Part shown: positions 44,471 through 55,564 of the stretch, in pieces
Position numbering within the stretch: position 1 is the first letter of the stretch
Layout of the letters: each line of letters starts with the position of its first letter
Assembly: GCA_023512835.1 (NCBI GenBank)
Contig: CM042084.1
Coordinates: 56,350,793 to 56,414,792, forward strand
Origin: Taxillus chinensis
Lineage: Eukaryota; Streptophyta; Magnoliopsida; Santalales; Loranthaceae
Direction: 5' to 3'
Length of the DNA: 64,000 nt
The notes under the pieces: generated by a model
The model's input: only the letters and a program-made list of their open reading frames with translations
Database searches by the model: none
What the model was told of the DNA's origin: nothing
Program-made: the position numbers and the translations under genes

Positions 44471-45662
44471 CCACTGACGAGCTGGTCTCTCTGCCGGTGT
44501 ATGAAAACTAGCGTCACTCCTCATGCTGTATGCCATGGCTCCAACTCCCTTGTTGCTACTCCGGCAAACCCGGCTCAAATGGCCTTCTCGTCCACAGCTA
44601 TTGTATCGCCAGTTCTTCTTGGGACACTCCCTCTTGAAGTGGCCTTGCTCCCCACAACAATGACAACCGCTAGGGAGTCCTCCTGCCGGACCTCCCTGTC
44701 TCGCTACCGTCAAAGCTAGACCTCCCTGGGGGCACTGATGGTTGTCCCCGGCTGCAGAAAGAACTGCTATCCCTTTCCTCGGTCTTGGGCCGCTTGGACC
44801 CGGAATCATGCTCCAACCCACCGTGCAACGAGCGACCCCGATGGGTCTGCCTCCCATCATCCAGCTCCCTCTCAGCTATTCGGGCTGTCTCCACAACCTC
44901 AGCATAGGTCCTCAAACTGCATTGCCACCCTCGCCAAGTGCCGGCCTGTGACCCAAGGTGAACTTGTGGGCCTTCAAGGTCCTCCTGCGCCACGATCTCG
45001 GGAGCAAATCCGCTCAAGCTCCGAATTGCGCTCATACTCGGAAACCGTCTTTGATCCCTGTTTCAGGCCGCCGAATTCTTCTCTCTTCGCCACCTTAACG
45101 ACTGGGAAGAATTCATCATGGAAGAGCTGCAAGAACTCGTCCCACAACATGAACTGCACAGCACGGCTCCCCACAACACTCTGCCACCATTCCAGAGCAT
45201 TCCCCTCCAGCTGCCGAATGGCCAATCTCACCTTATCCTCCTCCCGGGATGGAGAAAGGAAAACACATGCTCGATCTGCCTCAGCCAGTGCTCAGCTAAC
45301 ACGGGGTCCTCCTCCCCTTTGAATCGCGGAGGTTGTTCCTTTCGGAACCGTGTCACCACGTTATCCTCTGCACGAGTCGGTATGCCACTCAATGAACCCT
45401 CACGCTCCCTTGGTAACTCCCCCGCTGGTGGTGGCGGTGGTGGTGGCACCACCTGCTGTGCCGCCATCTCACGGCGCACCTCCTCCCGGACTTCTTGCCG
45501 GATACCCTCCCTCAGCTCTTGGACTTCCAACCGGATGCCTTCTCGCAGCTGCGCCAGCAACAGTGCATGTCCTCCAACGGACTGCCCCGCACCCGGGCCC
45601 TCATGGGCAGATGACTCATCAACCACTACCCCGGACGCACGAGTCACTCTCCTCGGTGGCAT
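44471..45662 (-). pseudogene. gag: Tekay-2 gag, broken
   Basis: The start codon is at 45662-45660 (MPPRRVTRASG). A Glu/Arg-rich helix and a Pro stretch (VVPPPPPPPAGE) come first, then FRKEQPPRFKGEEDPVLAEHWLRQIE. Capsid text LEGNALEWWQSVVGSRAV and FLQLFHDEFFPVVK follows in another frame (45231-44974). Near 44660-44560 two zinc knuckles follow: CHCCGEQGHFKREC is intact, the second reads YNSCGREGHLSRVC with its first Cys replaced by Tyr. At least three frameshifts are visible. Confidence 0.85.
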
Positions 45663-46102
45663 TCTTACTACATGAAGTAAGAAGCACAAACGTCAGAACG
45701 CATTCAACAATTATCGGGTCTCACTACCTCTACCCCACTATCAAGTCAAGTAGTACATGCCATCACACACATTTTACACATTGCACCAATCAACATTGCA
45801 CACAGTTCACATAAACAAGGACCTTTCCTTGTAGTCATGCTCAAGGTACTTCAAATAAAATCAGAGTTGCACATTTCACACCTTATCACACCATTCACAT
45901 TTTCCACAGTTTTGCACCCATTCACAGCAAATGCAACTAGTGCCCTAATGCCAATGCATGCAAATCCTACCTCAGGTCTGGACTATCCCAAGTACACCTT
46001 GGAGGCTCAAAGAGGACCATGTTGATCAGGCATGTCCCTCCAGGCTCCTCCAAAGGACTTAGGATAACCAGGTCCGCCCACTACCCTAGGCCAACTAGAC
46101 CA

Positions 46103-46115
46103 TGCTCTGATACCA
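46103..46115 (-). other. Primer-binding site of Tekay-2, initiator-Met tRNA
   Basis: tgctctgatacca on the plus strand is the reverse complement of tggtatcagagca, a perfect match to the complement of the initiator-Met tRNA 3' end. It lies three bases from the 5' LTR. Confidence 0.92.
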
Positions 46116-46118
46116 TAT

Positions 46119-47237
46119 TGTCACGCCCCGGATTTCCAACCCGAGGAAACCGGTACGTGACTCCCCTTGTACCCACACGGAGGGCAAAGGGGTTAGGGTG
46201 CAAACCCCGAATATAACATTTTAAACATCCACAACACATTCAAGAAAGTAATGTTCATAAAAGCAATCCACAATCCAAACCAGTCTTTATTACAACAAAA
46301 TCCTCTTTCCAATCCATCCCCACTAGGGTTACATCAATTCCCATAAAAATAACATAAATGGAGGATAGTAAAATCAATAAGGTCTTCCACCTTGGGGTCC
46401 CACCTAACGTCCGTATGTTCCCGAAAGAAAACACAACATAGAGGGAGGGGTGAGCTACCACGGCCAAGAGGGATCATGTCTCCCCAATCCATCCCATGCC
46501 CCTAGCGTCTACATGAGTGTGTATAGGTGCAGTGTAGTGACAATAAAATATAAACAAGTTGTATTCCACATTCACATGGCACACACATATCCACAGCCAT
46601 ACAGGCTTAGCCATATAGGCTAACATATCCACGGCCACTAAGGCTTAGCCACACGGCTAACATATCCACGGCCACTAAGGCTTATCCACTAAGGCTAACA
46701 TATCCACGGCCACTCAGGCTTAGCCACATGGCTAACATATCCACGACCACTACGGCTTAGCCACACGGCTATCAGTTCCGATCCCGGGCTTCCACGACCA
46801 CCGGGTTCCACAAACACATCATACAAGGTCACACAAGGCATTAAGCCAAACACGTAGCATACACACTTTCACAGGCATAATACCAAACACTTAGTTCGCA
46901 CAGCCCATCAAGCATAAAATCAAACACATACTAGGCATATTCACACAGACATATTCACACAAGCATTTTATCGAACACTTAATATGCACTCACCATCCAA
47001 CACGAATATATCAAAAATCGCCATTGAAGGCCAACATCCATATAGGAGATCACACTTATATGGATTACATATATATATAAACAGGTATAACTCCATAATC
47101 TGCCCTAGAACCCTAGGACAGAGGAGGATTTAGGAAGAACAAGAACCCCTACCTTGTATGTTCTCGTTCTCCCGCTTCCACGTAAGACTCCGACCACCCA
47201 CGCAAAGACGCTCCGGAAGCCACCAGAAGCTATCCTT

Positions 47238-47281
<44 letters not shown>

Positions 47282-47966
47282 ACAACGCTGGTGGAGCAAC
47301 AAACCCTAAACCTAAAACAGAGGGGCTTCTCCTCCTTATATAGAAAACACAACATCAAAACAACATAGTTTTGATTAAGTGAATCCCAAGCATCAAAACG
47401 ACGTAGTTTTGATGGAACAAGCTATGACCTTCCCACATCCATACACACCAAAATATTCACAATTCCAACATGGTCCTTTGGGAAAAGATGATTAGAATGA
47501 CAAAACCAAGGTAACCATGCAAAAATATGCCCGCACGCCAATTTGAACGCCAATTCCCCAATTGGCGTGCAGCTCCAAATGCACTCAAACTTCACCCCAA
47601 GCCTCCTTGCATCTTGTAGAGGTCTGGGAAGCAAAAATATGCTTGCATGTGAAATGGGTGAATTCACCGCAGCTCCAAATGCTCTGAAATTTCTGTGGTA
47701 GATAGAGGACCTCATTCTAAGCAACTTTTGTTCTTGCACGCCAATTGTTTGAGGCCATCTACTATACCAAAAGTAAGCTCCAAAATATGCCAAAACAAAC
47801 TTAAAACCGCATGTATATGCATAGCATCTTCCTAGGGCATAAATGTACGTTATCACTTGTGACATGCACCTCCCAAAAGTCCCCTCTTGGGCTCATCTCT
47901 TACCTCAAACTTGTGCACCAACATCCAAGGTGTTTGTGGTTAACTTCTTACACACGGGTTATTACA
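46119..47966 (-). repeat. 5' LTR of Tekay-2
   Basis: It spans 1848 bp and is the partner of 38760-40583. It has the hairpin with arms gcacgccaatt / aattggcgtgc at 47533-47570 (perfect 11 bp), near-palindromes at 47354-47375 (decayed) and 47392-47413, TATA at 47336-47343, a CT tract at 47244-47272 and minisatellite copies at about 46590-46780. Confidence 0.92.
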
Positions 47967-48290
47967 ACTGTGTGGGGCCCGTAGCTACGAGTAGCATTGC
48001 CACCGTGATTGAGTCAGGTGCACAATGTGTTCCACGTGTTCCAGTTGAGGAAGTATCATCCTGACCCCACTCATGTGATCGATTGGGGGACATTGGACAT
48101 TAAGGATGACATGTCCATTGTTGAGGCCCCTATCCGTATCCTCGATCGGCGGGAGAAGCTTTTGCGTGGTCGTGCTATTCCTTTGGTTCGCGTGTTGTGG
48201 CAGCACCGTGGCATTGAGGAGGAGACATGGGAACGTGAGTCCATGATGCGTGAGCAGCACCCAGAGTTGTTCGAGGACGAACAATCTTGA
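47967..48290 (+). pseudogene. pol: Tekay-1 integrase C-terminus and chromodomain (continuation after Tekay-2)
   Basis: The frame resumes with a VGPVAT-type GPY motif, then VHNVFHVFQLRKYHPDPTHV and chromodomain text IVEAPIRILDRREKLLRGRA ... IEEETWERESMM, ending HPELFEDEQS at 48290. One frame change near 48010 lies between the GPY motif and VHNVFHV. The C-terminal FEDEQ codons form the hairpin at 48267-48284. Confidence 0.86.
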
Positions 48291-48554
48291 CGGTGGGAGG
48301 TGGCTGTTAGCCAAGAGGTAGTAATGTGTTTTCTTGTATGTGGTTCATGATTTGGTGTATTCGTATTTGTATTTGTAGACTGGTATTTGTATTTATATTG
48401 AGATGTGTTTTGTGATTGCAATGTGTATGAAATGTCCTGTTATGTTGTGTGATCCATCTAGGCATTGTGGCTTGCCGTTTGCAAATGGGTAGCATGTGTT
48501 TGTTATCCCTTGTATGTTTCTTTTCGAGGACGAAAAGTCTTAAGGGGGAGAGGA
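48291..48554 (+). other. Tekay-1 3' untranslated region with hairpin and polypurine tract
   Basis: The region is noncoding. A hairpin cttttcg-agga-cgaaaag is at 48520-48537, a near copy of the one at the end of pol (ttgttcg-agga-cgaacaa, 48267-48284). The tract aagggggagagga (48542-48554) directly precedes the 3' LTR. Confidence 0.8.
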
Positions 48555-49113
48555 TGTAATGGCCCGTATTTTGGGATGTGTGAAGTTAGTCACGTTTTGC
48601 CTTTTGAGTGGCAATTTTCTAGTTTTTTGGGGAACTTTTACTCATGGACTTCAGGCAAATCATTTTATTTACCAAATAGGGAACTTTTGACGAAATAGGG
48701 CAGCCTAGGGAGGCAGAAATAGAGTGCATGTCATATGGGGCATTATGACGTGCAAGGTTTTTATTACATGTCTGCCTTCTACATGATGCAAGGAAGCTTA
48801 GGGTAGAATTTCACAAAGATTTAGAGCTACATGTCATATGGGGATATGACGTGCATTATGGCGTGCGGCCTTTTTGTACCGTCACCTTGGTTTTGTTATT
48901 CTAATCATCTTTTCCCAAAGGACCATATTAGAATTATGAGTATTTTGTCGTGTATGGATGCAAAAAGGTTGTAGCTTATGCGATCAAAACTACGTCGTTT
49001 TGATGCTGGGTTTCACTTAATCAAAATTATGTCGTTTTGATGTCGTGGTGTCTATATAAAGGGGTTTAGGCTTAGGTTTAGGGTTCTTTGGTTTCTTTTG
49101 CCGTCGCAGCCGC

Positions 49114-49116
<3 letters not shown>

Positions 49117-49177
<61 letters not shown>
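49117..49177 (+). repeat. (AG)n microsatellite downstream of the LTR TATA box
   Basis: About 30 uninterrupted AG units begin some 60 bases after TATA. The complement (CT)n is at the same LTR position in Tekay-2 (39858-39890, 47244-47272) and Tekay-3 (51503-51529). Confidence 0.95.
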
Positions 49178-49182
<5 letters not shown>

Positions 49183-49621
49183 AATCTCCGGATCGTTGCC
49201 GTGGTGGTTCGCGTGGGTGGACGGTGTCTAGTGTGGAGGCAGGAGCAGAAGGACACTTGCAAGGTAGGGGTTCTGTCTTCTTGTACCTAATCCGGGGGTT
49301 AGGCCCTGTGGTGAATGAACTGTTGGATATCGTTATTGTTGTTATATTATTTATATGTAAATTCATATAGGTGTGACCTCCTATATGAATGTTGGCCTTC
49401 AATGGCGTGTTGTTTGGATACATGTCTATTTGCATGCCAAGTGTTTGAGATTATGCCTGTGAGGCCATGCATGTCAAGTGTTTGAAATTATGCCTGTGAG
49501 GCTGTGCATATTAAGTGTTTGTTATTATGCCTAAGTGACTGTGCATATCATGTGTTCGCTGTTATGCCGGAGTAACTGTGCCTATTATGTGTTCGATGTT
49601 ATGCCCGAGTAGCTATGTGTA

Positions 49622-49818
49622 CTGTGTTTTGTGAAACCCAGTGGCCGTGGAAGCCCGAGATCGTATGTGAAACCCGGTGGCTATGGAAGCTCGGGACCGT
49701 TTTTATGAAACCCGGTGGCCGTGGAAGCCTGGGACTGTTCTTGGAACCCGGTGGCCGTGGAAGCCCGGGACTGCTCTTGGAACCCGGTGGCTGTGGAAGC
49801 CCGGGACTGTTCATGTGT
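49622..49818 (+). repeat. Minisatellite in the Tekay-1 LTR
   Basis: Five imperfect units of about 30-36 bp with core aacccggtggc-gtggaagc are in tandem. It occupies the place where Tekay-2 has its 37-bp unit, whose sequence is different. Confidence 0.85.
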
Positions 49819-50281
49819 TAGCTTGTGTGGCTGTGGACCTGTTAGCCTATGTGGCTGTGGAAATGATTGTATTTGCTGATGTGGTTTGTTATTATATCTG
49901 TTAAAATAAATTATATCACGACACTGCACATGGCATGTAGATGCTAGGAGCATGGGATGGGTTGGGGAGACATGATCCCTACTGAGCTGCGGTTGCTCAC
50001 CCCTCCTACCGTGTTGTTTTCTTTACAGGGACCTACAGGCGTTAGGTGAACACCAAGGTGGAAGACCCGCTGTGGCTTTTGTTATCGTTATTTATGTTTT
50101 GTTGTTTCTGTGAGAGCTTTGTAACCCCAAGGGGGAGATATTGTATTGAGGAGTTATATGTAATACAAACATGTTTGGACACGTTAATAATGGTTTAAAC
50201 TTAATATATATGTATAACTGTCTCTCCGAATATTTGTTGTGAAATGTATGGTGTCCTGTGTAGGCAAATTGTATCCTTACC

Positions 50282-51502
50282 TGTCACGCCCCGGTTTTCC
50301 AACCCGAGGAGACCGGAACGTGACCCTCCCTTTACCCGGTTTTGGATAAAGGGGTAGGATACAACATACACTTCACATTTTATTTTCGAGAGACCAAAAT
50401 CACATAATTATTAAATTCAAACCACATGCCTTTATTATGTTTCAAACTTCATTACAGAATCTCCCCGCCGGGGTTACAAGGCCTCAACGAAATTACATAA
50501 CACAAATTACATAACATAAAACAAAGCCACAAAACGGAACTCCTCCACCTAGGTGTTCCCACCTAACGCCTGTAGGTTCCCGCAAGAAAACACACCACAA
50601 TAGGAGGGGTGAGCAACCACAGCCAAGAGGGATCATGTCTCCCCAACCCATCCCATGCTCCTAGCATCTACATGACATGTGTACGAGTGCGGTGTCGTGA
50701 TACATTCCAACAGATATAATAACAAACCACCAGAAAAATACAATCATTTCTACATTCACACAGCTAACACTTTAACCACAAGTGATTTAACCGCCTCTTC
50801 AGCCAATGATTCAAGTGATTTAACCGCCTCTTCAGGCCAATGATTCAAGTAATTTAACCGCCTCTTCAGGCCAATGATTTAACCGCTCTCAGGCAAATAG
50901 TTTAACCACCTCTCAGGCATAGTTTCCACAGCCTCACAAGCTAACACAAAACAGTCCCGGCTTCCACAGCCGCCGAGTGTACAAGCAAACACGCAAAGAC
51001 ATAAGGCCATACAGGCATAACATCAAACACTTAATATGCTTAGTCACACAGGAATAACGTCGAACACTTAGCATGCATATATTCACAAGCTCACAAACCC
51101 AGCCACACAGATATTATTTCAAACACATAATATGCATAGCCTCACAGCCATTATTTCAAACACGTTCTGAGCATACACACAGGCATATTCACACAGGCAT
51201 ATTCACACAGGCATTTTATCGAACACTTAACATGCACTAACCACCCAACCTCAGAAATCACACCAAAACGCCATCATAGCCAACATTCATATAGGAGGTC
51301 ACACCTATATGAATTTACATATAAATAATATAACAATAACAATAAAACTCGAGAAACCCTCTACACAGGGCCTAACCCCGGAACAGACCAGGTGAGACAG
51401 AACCCCTACCTTGAAAACGTCCTCCAGCTCTTGCTTCCACGCTAGACGTTGTCTTCCCCACGCACGACGCTCCGGCAGCAAGCCAGCAGCTCTCCTTCCT
51501 TC

Positions 51503-51541
<39 letters not shown>

Positions 51542-52232
51542 GCGACGGCTGAAAAGAACCCTAACCCTAGAACAAGGAGTCTCCTCATCCTTATATAGAC
51601 CTCCCATTATCAAAATGACGTAGTTTTGATTAAGTGAAACCCAGGATCAAAATGACGTAGTTTTGATTACACAAGCTACAACCTTTCCGCATCCATACAC
51701 ACCAAAATACTCACTATTCCAACCTAGTCCTTTGGGAAAAGATGATTAGAATAACAAAACTAAGGTAACCATCCAAAAATATGCCTACACGCCAATTTGA
51801 ACGCCAATTCCCCAATTGGCGTGCAGCTCCAAATGCACTCAAACTTTACCCCAAGCCTCCTTGCATCTTGTAGAGGCCTCGAGAAGCAAAAATATGCTTG
51901 CACGTGAAATGGGTGAATTCACGTGCAGCTCTAAATGCTCTGAAATTTCTGTGGTAGGTAGAGGACCTCATTCTAAGAAACTTTTGTTCTTGCACGCCAA
52001 TTGTTTGAGGCCATCTACCCTATCAAAAGTGAGCTCCAAGATCAGCCAAAACAGCTTAAAACCGCTTGTATACGCATAGCATCTTCCTATGGCATAAAGG
52101 TACGTTATCACTTGTCACATGCACCTCCCAAAAGTCCCCTCTTGGGCTCATCTCTTACCTCAAACTTGTGCACCAACATCCAAGGTGTTTGTGGTTAACT
52201 TCTTACACACGGGTTACACACGGGTCATTACA
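50282..52232 (-). repeat. Antisense LTR of Tekay-3, inserted in the Tekay-1 LTR
   Basis: It starts TGTCACGCCCCGG and ends CATTACA (minus strand TGTAATG...GTGACA), 1951 bp. It contains near-palindromes at 51609-51630 and 51646-51667, hairpins at 51788-51823 (arms cacgccaatt) and 51899-51927 (arms tgcacgtgaa), a CT tract at 51503-51529 and a minisatellite at about 50790-50930 with core tttaaccgcctcttcagg. It is close to Tekay-2 in U3 but different in the rest. Confidence 0.88.
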
Positions 52233-53507
52233 TCCTCTCCCCTTAAGACTTTTCGTCCTCGAAAAGAAATGACATACGAGGAAAACAAACACAAGCTACC
52301 CATTTGCCACACGGCGAGCCACAACACCCAAATGGGTCATACATCACGCACAAGACATAACAAGGTACCACCATAATCCATAACCACATGCATCACAATC
52401 TATGGAAACACATCCACATGTCACAAATACCCATCACAAGCACGTTTCATTAACACATTCAATATAAATAAAAGTCAAAAGTCAAAAAGGAAATACAAAT
52501 ACACCAGCCAACAGCCACCCCTCCAATACAACACAAGCATGATAGGAAAACACATATTCTAAACTCACAAACAATCCTTGTTCTCCTCACCTAACACATG
52601 TCACAAGTATTCACATGTCACGACGGTGTATGACATATACGCCCATCCCCAACACGTATGTTTAACAAATCACATAGGTCACAGACCAACTCACATCATA
52701 AACACCACTACAAGGAACAAGGCACAAACAAAACACTACTACACGTTTAACGTTCCACCGCCCACTCGCCGACACCATACAAACTCACCCGCAGGGAGTT
52801 TCCTCACAACCTTCCCACCTTTGGACTTTTCGTCCCCGAAAAGAGAAATCAAGTAGTAACATCACGAGAAGATCAAAGCAACACATAACACCCATGAGCA
52901 CAACAAGAACTAGGGCTTGGCCAATTAGCGTGTCGACAACAACTTATGTGAGCAAGTCCGACAAAAGCGGAGGTCGAGAAACCTCTCACAGAGTCGCTAA
53001 GACCCCAACAACCGAACAAGGCCAACACCATAAGCCTATGCATGAAGTATCCATTCGCTAGAATTCATATGATTGAACGAGAAGTCACTACATCGACATA
53101 GCAGGTACTCGGCGTTAGACGCCTACTCGTGTCACAATAGGACCAACACTCCACAATGTGAAATACCTAACAATGACACCACCGAGATTTGATGTCAACG
53201 GACACCAACAATTTACAACGCAGCCACACTCCATATGTAGACCTTACCCTGGCAGCAAACACAAAGAGGTCACAAGGAAACACAAACAAACAAGAGAAAA
53301 GCATTATGCAAACCACAATCACAACTCCACACAAGGGATATCACCACAAAGAAGACTGGCATCATGCATTAGAAACCGCCTCACTCTATAACGATACACG
53401 CAACAACAACCCAACCAATGCCAAAGGGAACTCAAGATGACTTACAATCCAGGACACAACTACATCAGGATGAAGTGTGCCCTCCACCACCCGGTCACAA
53501 TCAACAA
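52233..53507 (-). other. Tekay-3 internal remnant without pol, right boundary unclear
   Basis: A minus-strand polypurine tract is at 52233-52243, and the hairpin cttttcg-tcct-cgaaaag at 52249-52266, followed by text matching the Tekay-2 3' untranslated region (40620-40790). A second, slightly changed hairpin (cttttcg-tccc-cgaaaag) is at 52826-52843. No gag or pol is seen, and 52860-53500 is unrecognised. Tekay-1 LTR end text begins by about 53508. Confidence 0.55.
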
Positions 53508-53557
53508 GACGCTCACGTTCCGGTCTCCTCGGCTGGAAATTCAGGCGTGACAGCCAC

Positions 53558-55564
53558 AAGGCTAACAATCACTTTGGGAGACCTTAAAATGCACCAAGGC
53601 TAGTACCAAAGGATAGAGGATGAAATTGGGAGACTAACGCACTTGATCGTGTTCAATTCCGACTTAAAACGAAGAAGTTATGGCCAAAAACGGGTTTGGT
53701 CATAAAAATCCAACTTGAAAGGACAGCCAATGTCCCTGGTTAAAATTGGATCATCAGATCAAATCTAGGAACACCAAGGTCAAAATCCGGATCATCAGGT
53801 CAAAATTTGGATCATCAAGGTTAATCCGAGTTATTCTTAGCACGAAGGAAGGATCCGAGCTATTCTCGATGTAAAATATGGAGTTTTAAGACGGAGTAAG
53901 GATCTGAGCTATCCTTAATACGGAAAGCATGGAGTAAGGATCCGAGCTATCCTTAATACCCGAATAAGGAGCCTTAGCACGGAGTAAGGATCTAAGCCTT
54001 CCATTGATCCGAATAAGTGATCCGAGCTATCCTTCTTACAAGAGAAAGAGCCTTAGTCTAGAATAAGCTTCAATCATCCGGTTTATCTCCCAATGATCCA
54101 GAATAAGCCCGCATCCGGAGGTCAAACTTGGTCAAACTCGGAATAAGCACTGAAGATGCAGAATCAGCTCCCAATGGCCCGGATATCATCCCCATGGTCC
54201 GGAATAAGTTCCAATAATCCGAAAACACTAAAAAACTCCTCCACCGGCCCGAAAGCGACTCCAACGCATCAAGACTCTAAAAAGCCTTTTTTCGAGTGCA
54301 TTAATTACAAACAATGTCTTGGGACTCCATTTTTTGAGCATAGGGACAGGAGCCTTGTAATTAAATAAATAATCCTCGAGACATCACAGTTAACCCTAAG
54401 GACTACATAACCATTAATTCCGAAACGGCGCCAATACACTCGAAAATGCATTTTGCCCTTACTCGCCGAAGGGACCAAATATGACTGGAATATTAAATTA
54501 ATCCCAAGCGATTTTATTTATTTTTCAAATGTGGGAACATGGAGCCATAATGAGGTCTCGGGACATCCATTTTGACTTATTAGAAATATAAGAATGCAAT
54601 TAATGCCTAGCCAATGGATAATCCCTAAAATACCTATAAATATGCTGCCCACAAACCTCTAAACAGGGGGCGATGATCAAGTATCGTAGGGAGGGCATTA
54701 ATTATCGAAGGAGGATTCTGGAGAGGAAAAATCGAGAGATATATACCTATTTTCTAAGGATAAATGCATCCCAATTGCTTTTGTCTTTAAGCGACTAAAG
54801 GGGATGTTCCAAACCAAGGAGGAAGTATTCTCAAATCATGGAAACTAAAGGCTTAAATCAAGGAAGGAAAGTTGCATTTTTCTTTCTAACCTTTTTGTTT
54901 TCGGAAGACTTTTGGAGGAGGATCTCCAAGTTTGGTCACAAAAAGACCACCTAGGTTCTTCTATTTAATTTCTTCTTATTCAAATTGTCAAAATTTCTTT
55001 TCTCAAATGTTTTGAAGTGAAACGAGTTCCCTTTTAACTCTCATTTTTTTTTATTCAAAAATAAAAAAGGACAATGAAAAGAACACATTTTCTAGAAAAA
55101 TTAAAACAAGGCCAAGGTGGTCATGAGGTCCGAGTCATAAATGCTCATATCCTAGTCCGCGTAGGCCAATATCAATTGTAGCGGCATTTCCATACTTGAA
55201 TTCAAATTATTTTTGTCTTTCTTTTCTAGAAAAGAGAATTACTTTTGTTTTCCTAAAAATGGTATCTTGTCACATGGGCCTAGATCCCACATTCTTTTTC
55301 TAAAATTGAATGTCCCCTTTTATTTCTTTTAAAATCCCTTTTGGTCGACTTAAGGCATAGATCCTTAAATTCCCTTTTCCCGAAATAAAAATATAAAAAA
55401 ATAATTTCTTTTTAATAATGCAAGCAAACACCCTTAGATCAAGACTAGGTACCAATAATGGGCACAAGTGGTGGTGCAAGAATTCTTCTTCCTTCCCTAC
55501 ACATAACCAACTTCCGAACCATAATCTTTGGAACCATTAGACCATATCTTTTCTAGGTGCCCAA
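53558..55564 (+). other. Old mosaic with copia LTR debris
   Basis: No gene is seen. 53575-53740 is a direct repeat of 63545-63690. 53890-54060 holds decayed (a)cggagtaagg units, so part of this is copia LTR in sense orientation. A TATA-like ctataaatatg at 54650-54660 could be its promoter. 54690-55060 is the inverted partner of the block at 31990-32335. 55060-55564 is AT-rich and unrecognised. Confidence 0.5.
54690..55060. repeat. Dispersed repeat, inverted partner of 31990-32335
   Basis: Clear similarity over about 340 bp to the complement of the insert in the outer copia LTR, including tggagaggaaaaatc, ttccaaaccaaggaggaag and ttttgaagtgaaacg. No open reading frame is seen. Confidence 0.6.

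Larger units (their letters stand above)
38760..47966 (-). mobile_element. Tekay-2: near-complete antisense Tekay/Del chromovirus nested in Tekay-1
   Basis: The LTRs are at 38760-40583 (3') and 46119-47966 (5'), highly similar. On the minus strand they start TGTAAT and end GTGACA. Primer site at 46103-46115, polypurine tract at 40584-40595. gag, protease, RT, RNase H, integrase and a C-terminal chromodomain are in order on the minus strand with frameshifts. The flanking sequences join the Tekay-1 pol frame (..VLAC | VGPVA..). The target duplication is imperfect: gcttg on the left against (a)actg on the right. The chromodomain type, initiator-Met primer and LTR place it with Tekay/Del. Confidence 0.92.
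48555..50281 (+). repeat. 3' LTR of Tekay-1, main part (interrupted at 50282)
   Basis: It starts TGTAATGGCCCG. Hairpins at 48725-48754 and 48830-48853 share arms catgtcat / atgacgtg. Near-palindromes lie at 48983-49004 and 49020-49041, TATA at 49053-49060 (tctatataaa), an (AG)n tract at 49117-49177, and minisatellites at 49440-49620 and 49622-49818. It breaks at 50281 (gtatccttacc) where antisense Tekay-3 LTR begins; its last bases are at 53508-53552. Confidence 0.86.
36383..53552 (+). mobile_element. Tekay-1: sense chromovirus with internal deletion, interrupted by Tekay-2 and Tekay-3
   Basis: The 5-bp duplication gccac is at 36378-36382 and 53553-53557. The left end is only a 28-29-base LTR start (tgtaatgacccgtattttgg...) fused at about 36411 to the middle of reverse transcriptase; the rest of the 5' LTR, primer site, gag and protease are deleted. 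pol resumes after Tekay-2 at 47967 with the chromodomain. The 3' LTR begins at 48555 and is interrupted at 50282; its last bases (cacgttccggtctcctcgg...gcgtgaca) are at about 53508-53552. Confidence 0.83.

Noticed and set aside
38755..47970. Clean 5-bp target duplication for Tekay-2
   Set aside because: Left gcttg and right (a)actg do not match exactly; the insertion is instead supported by the joined Tekay-1 pol frame on both sides.
49098..49370. Protein with a long Arg-Glu repeat
   Set aside because: It is the translation of the (AG)n microsatellite inside an LTR.
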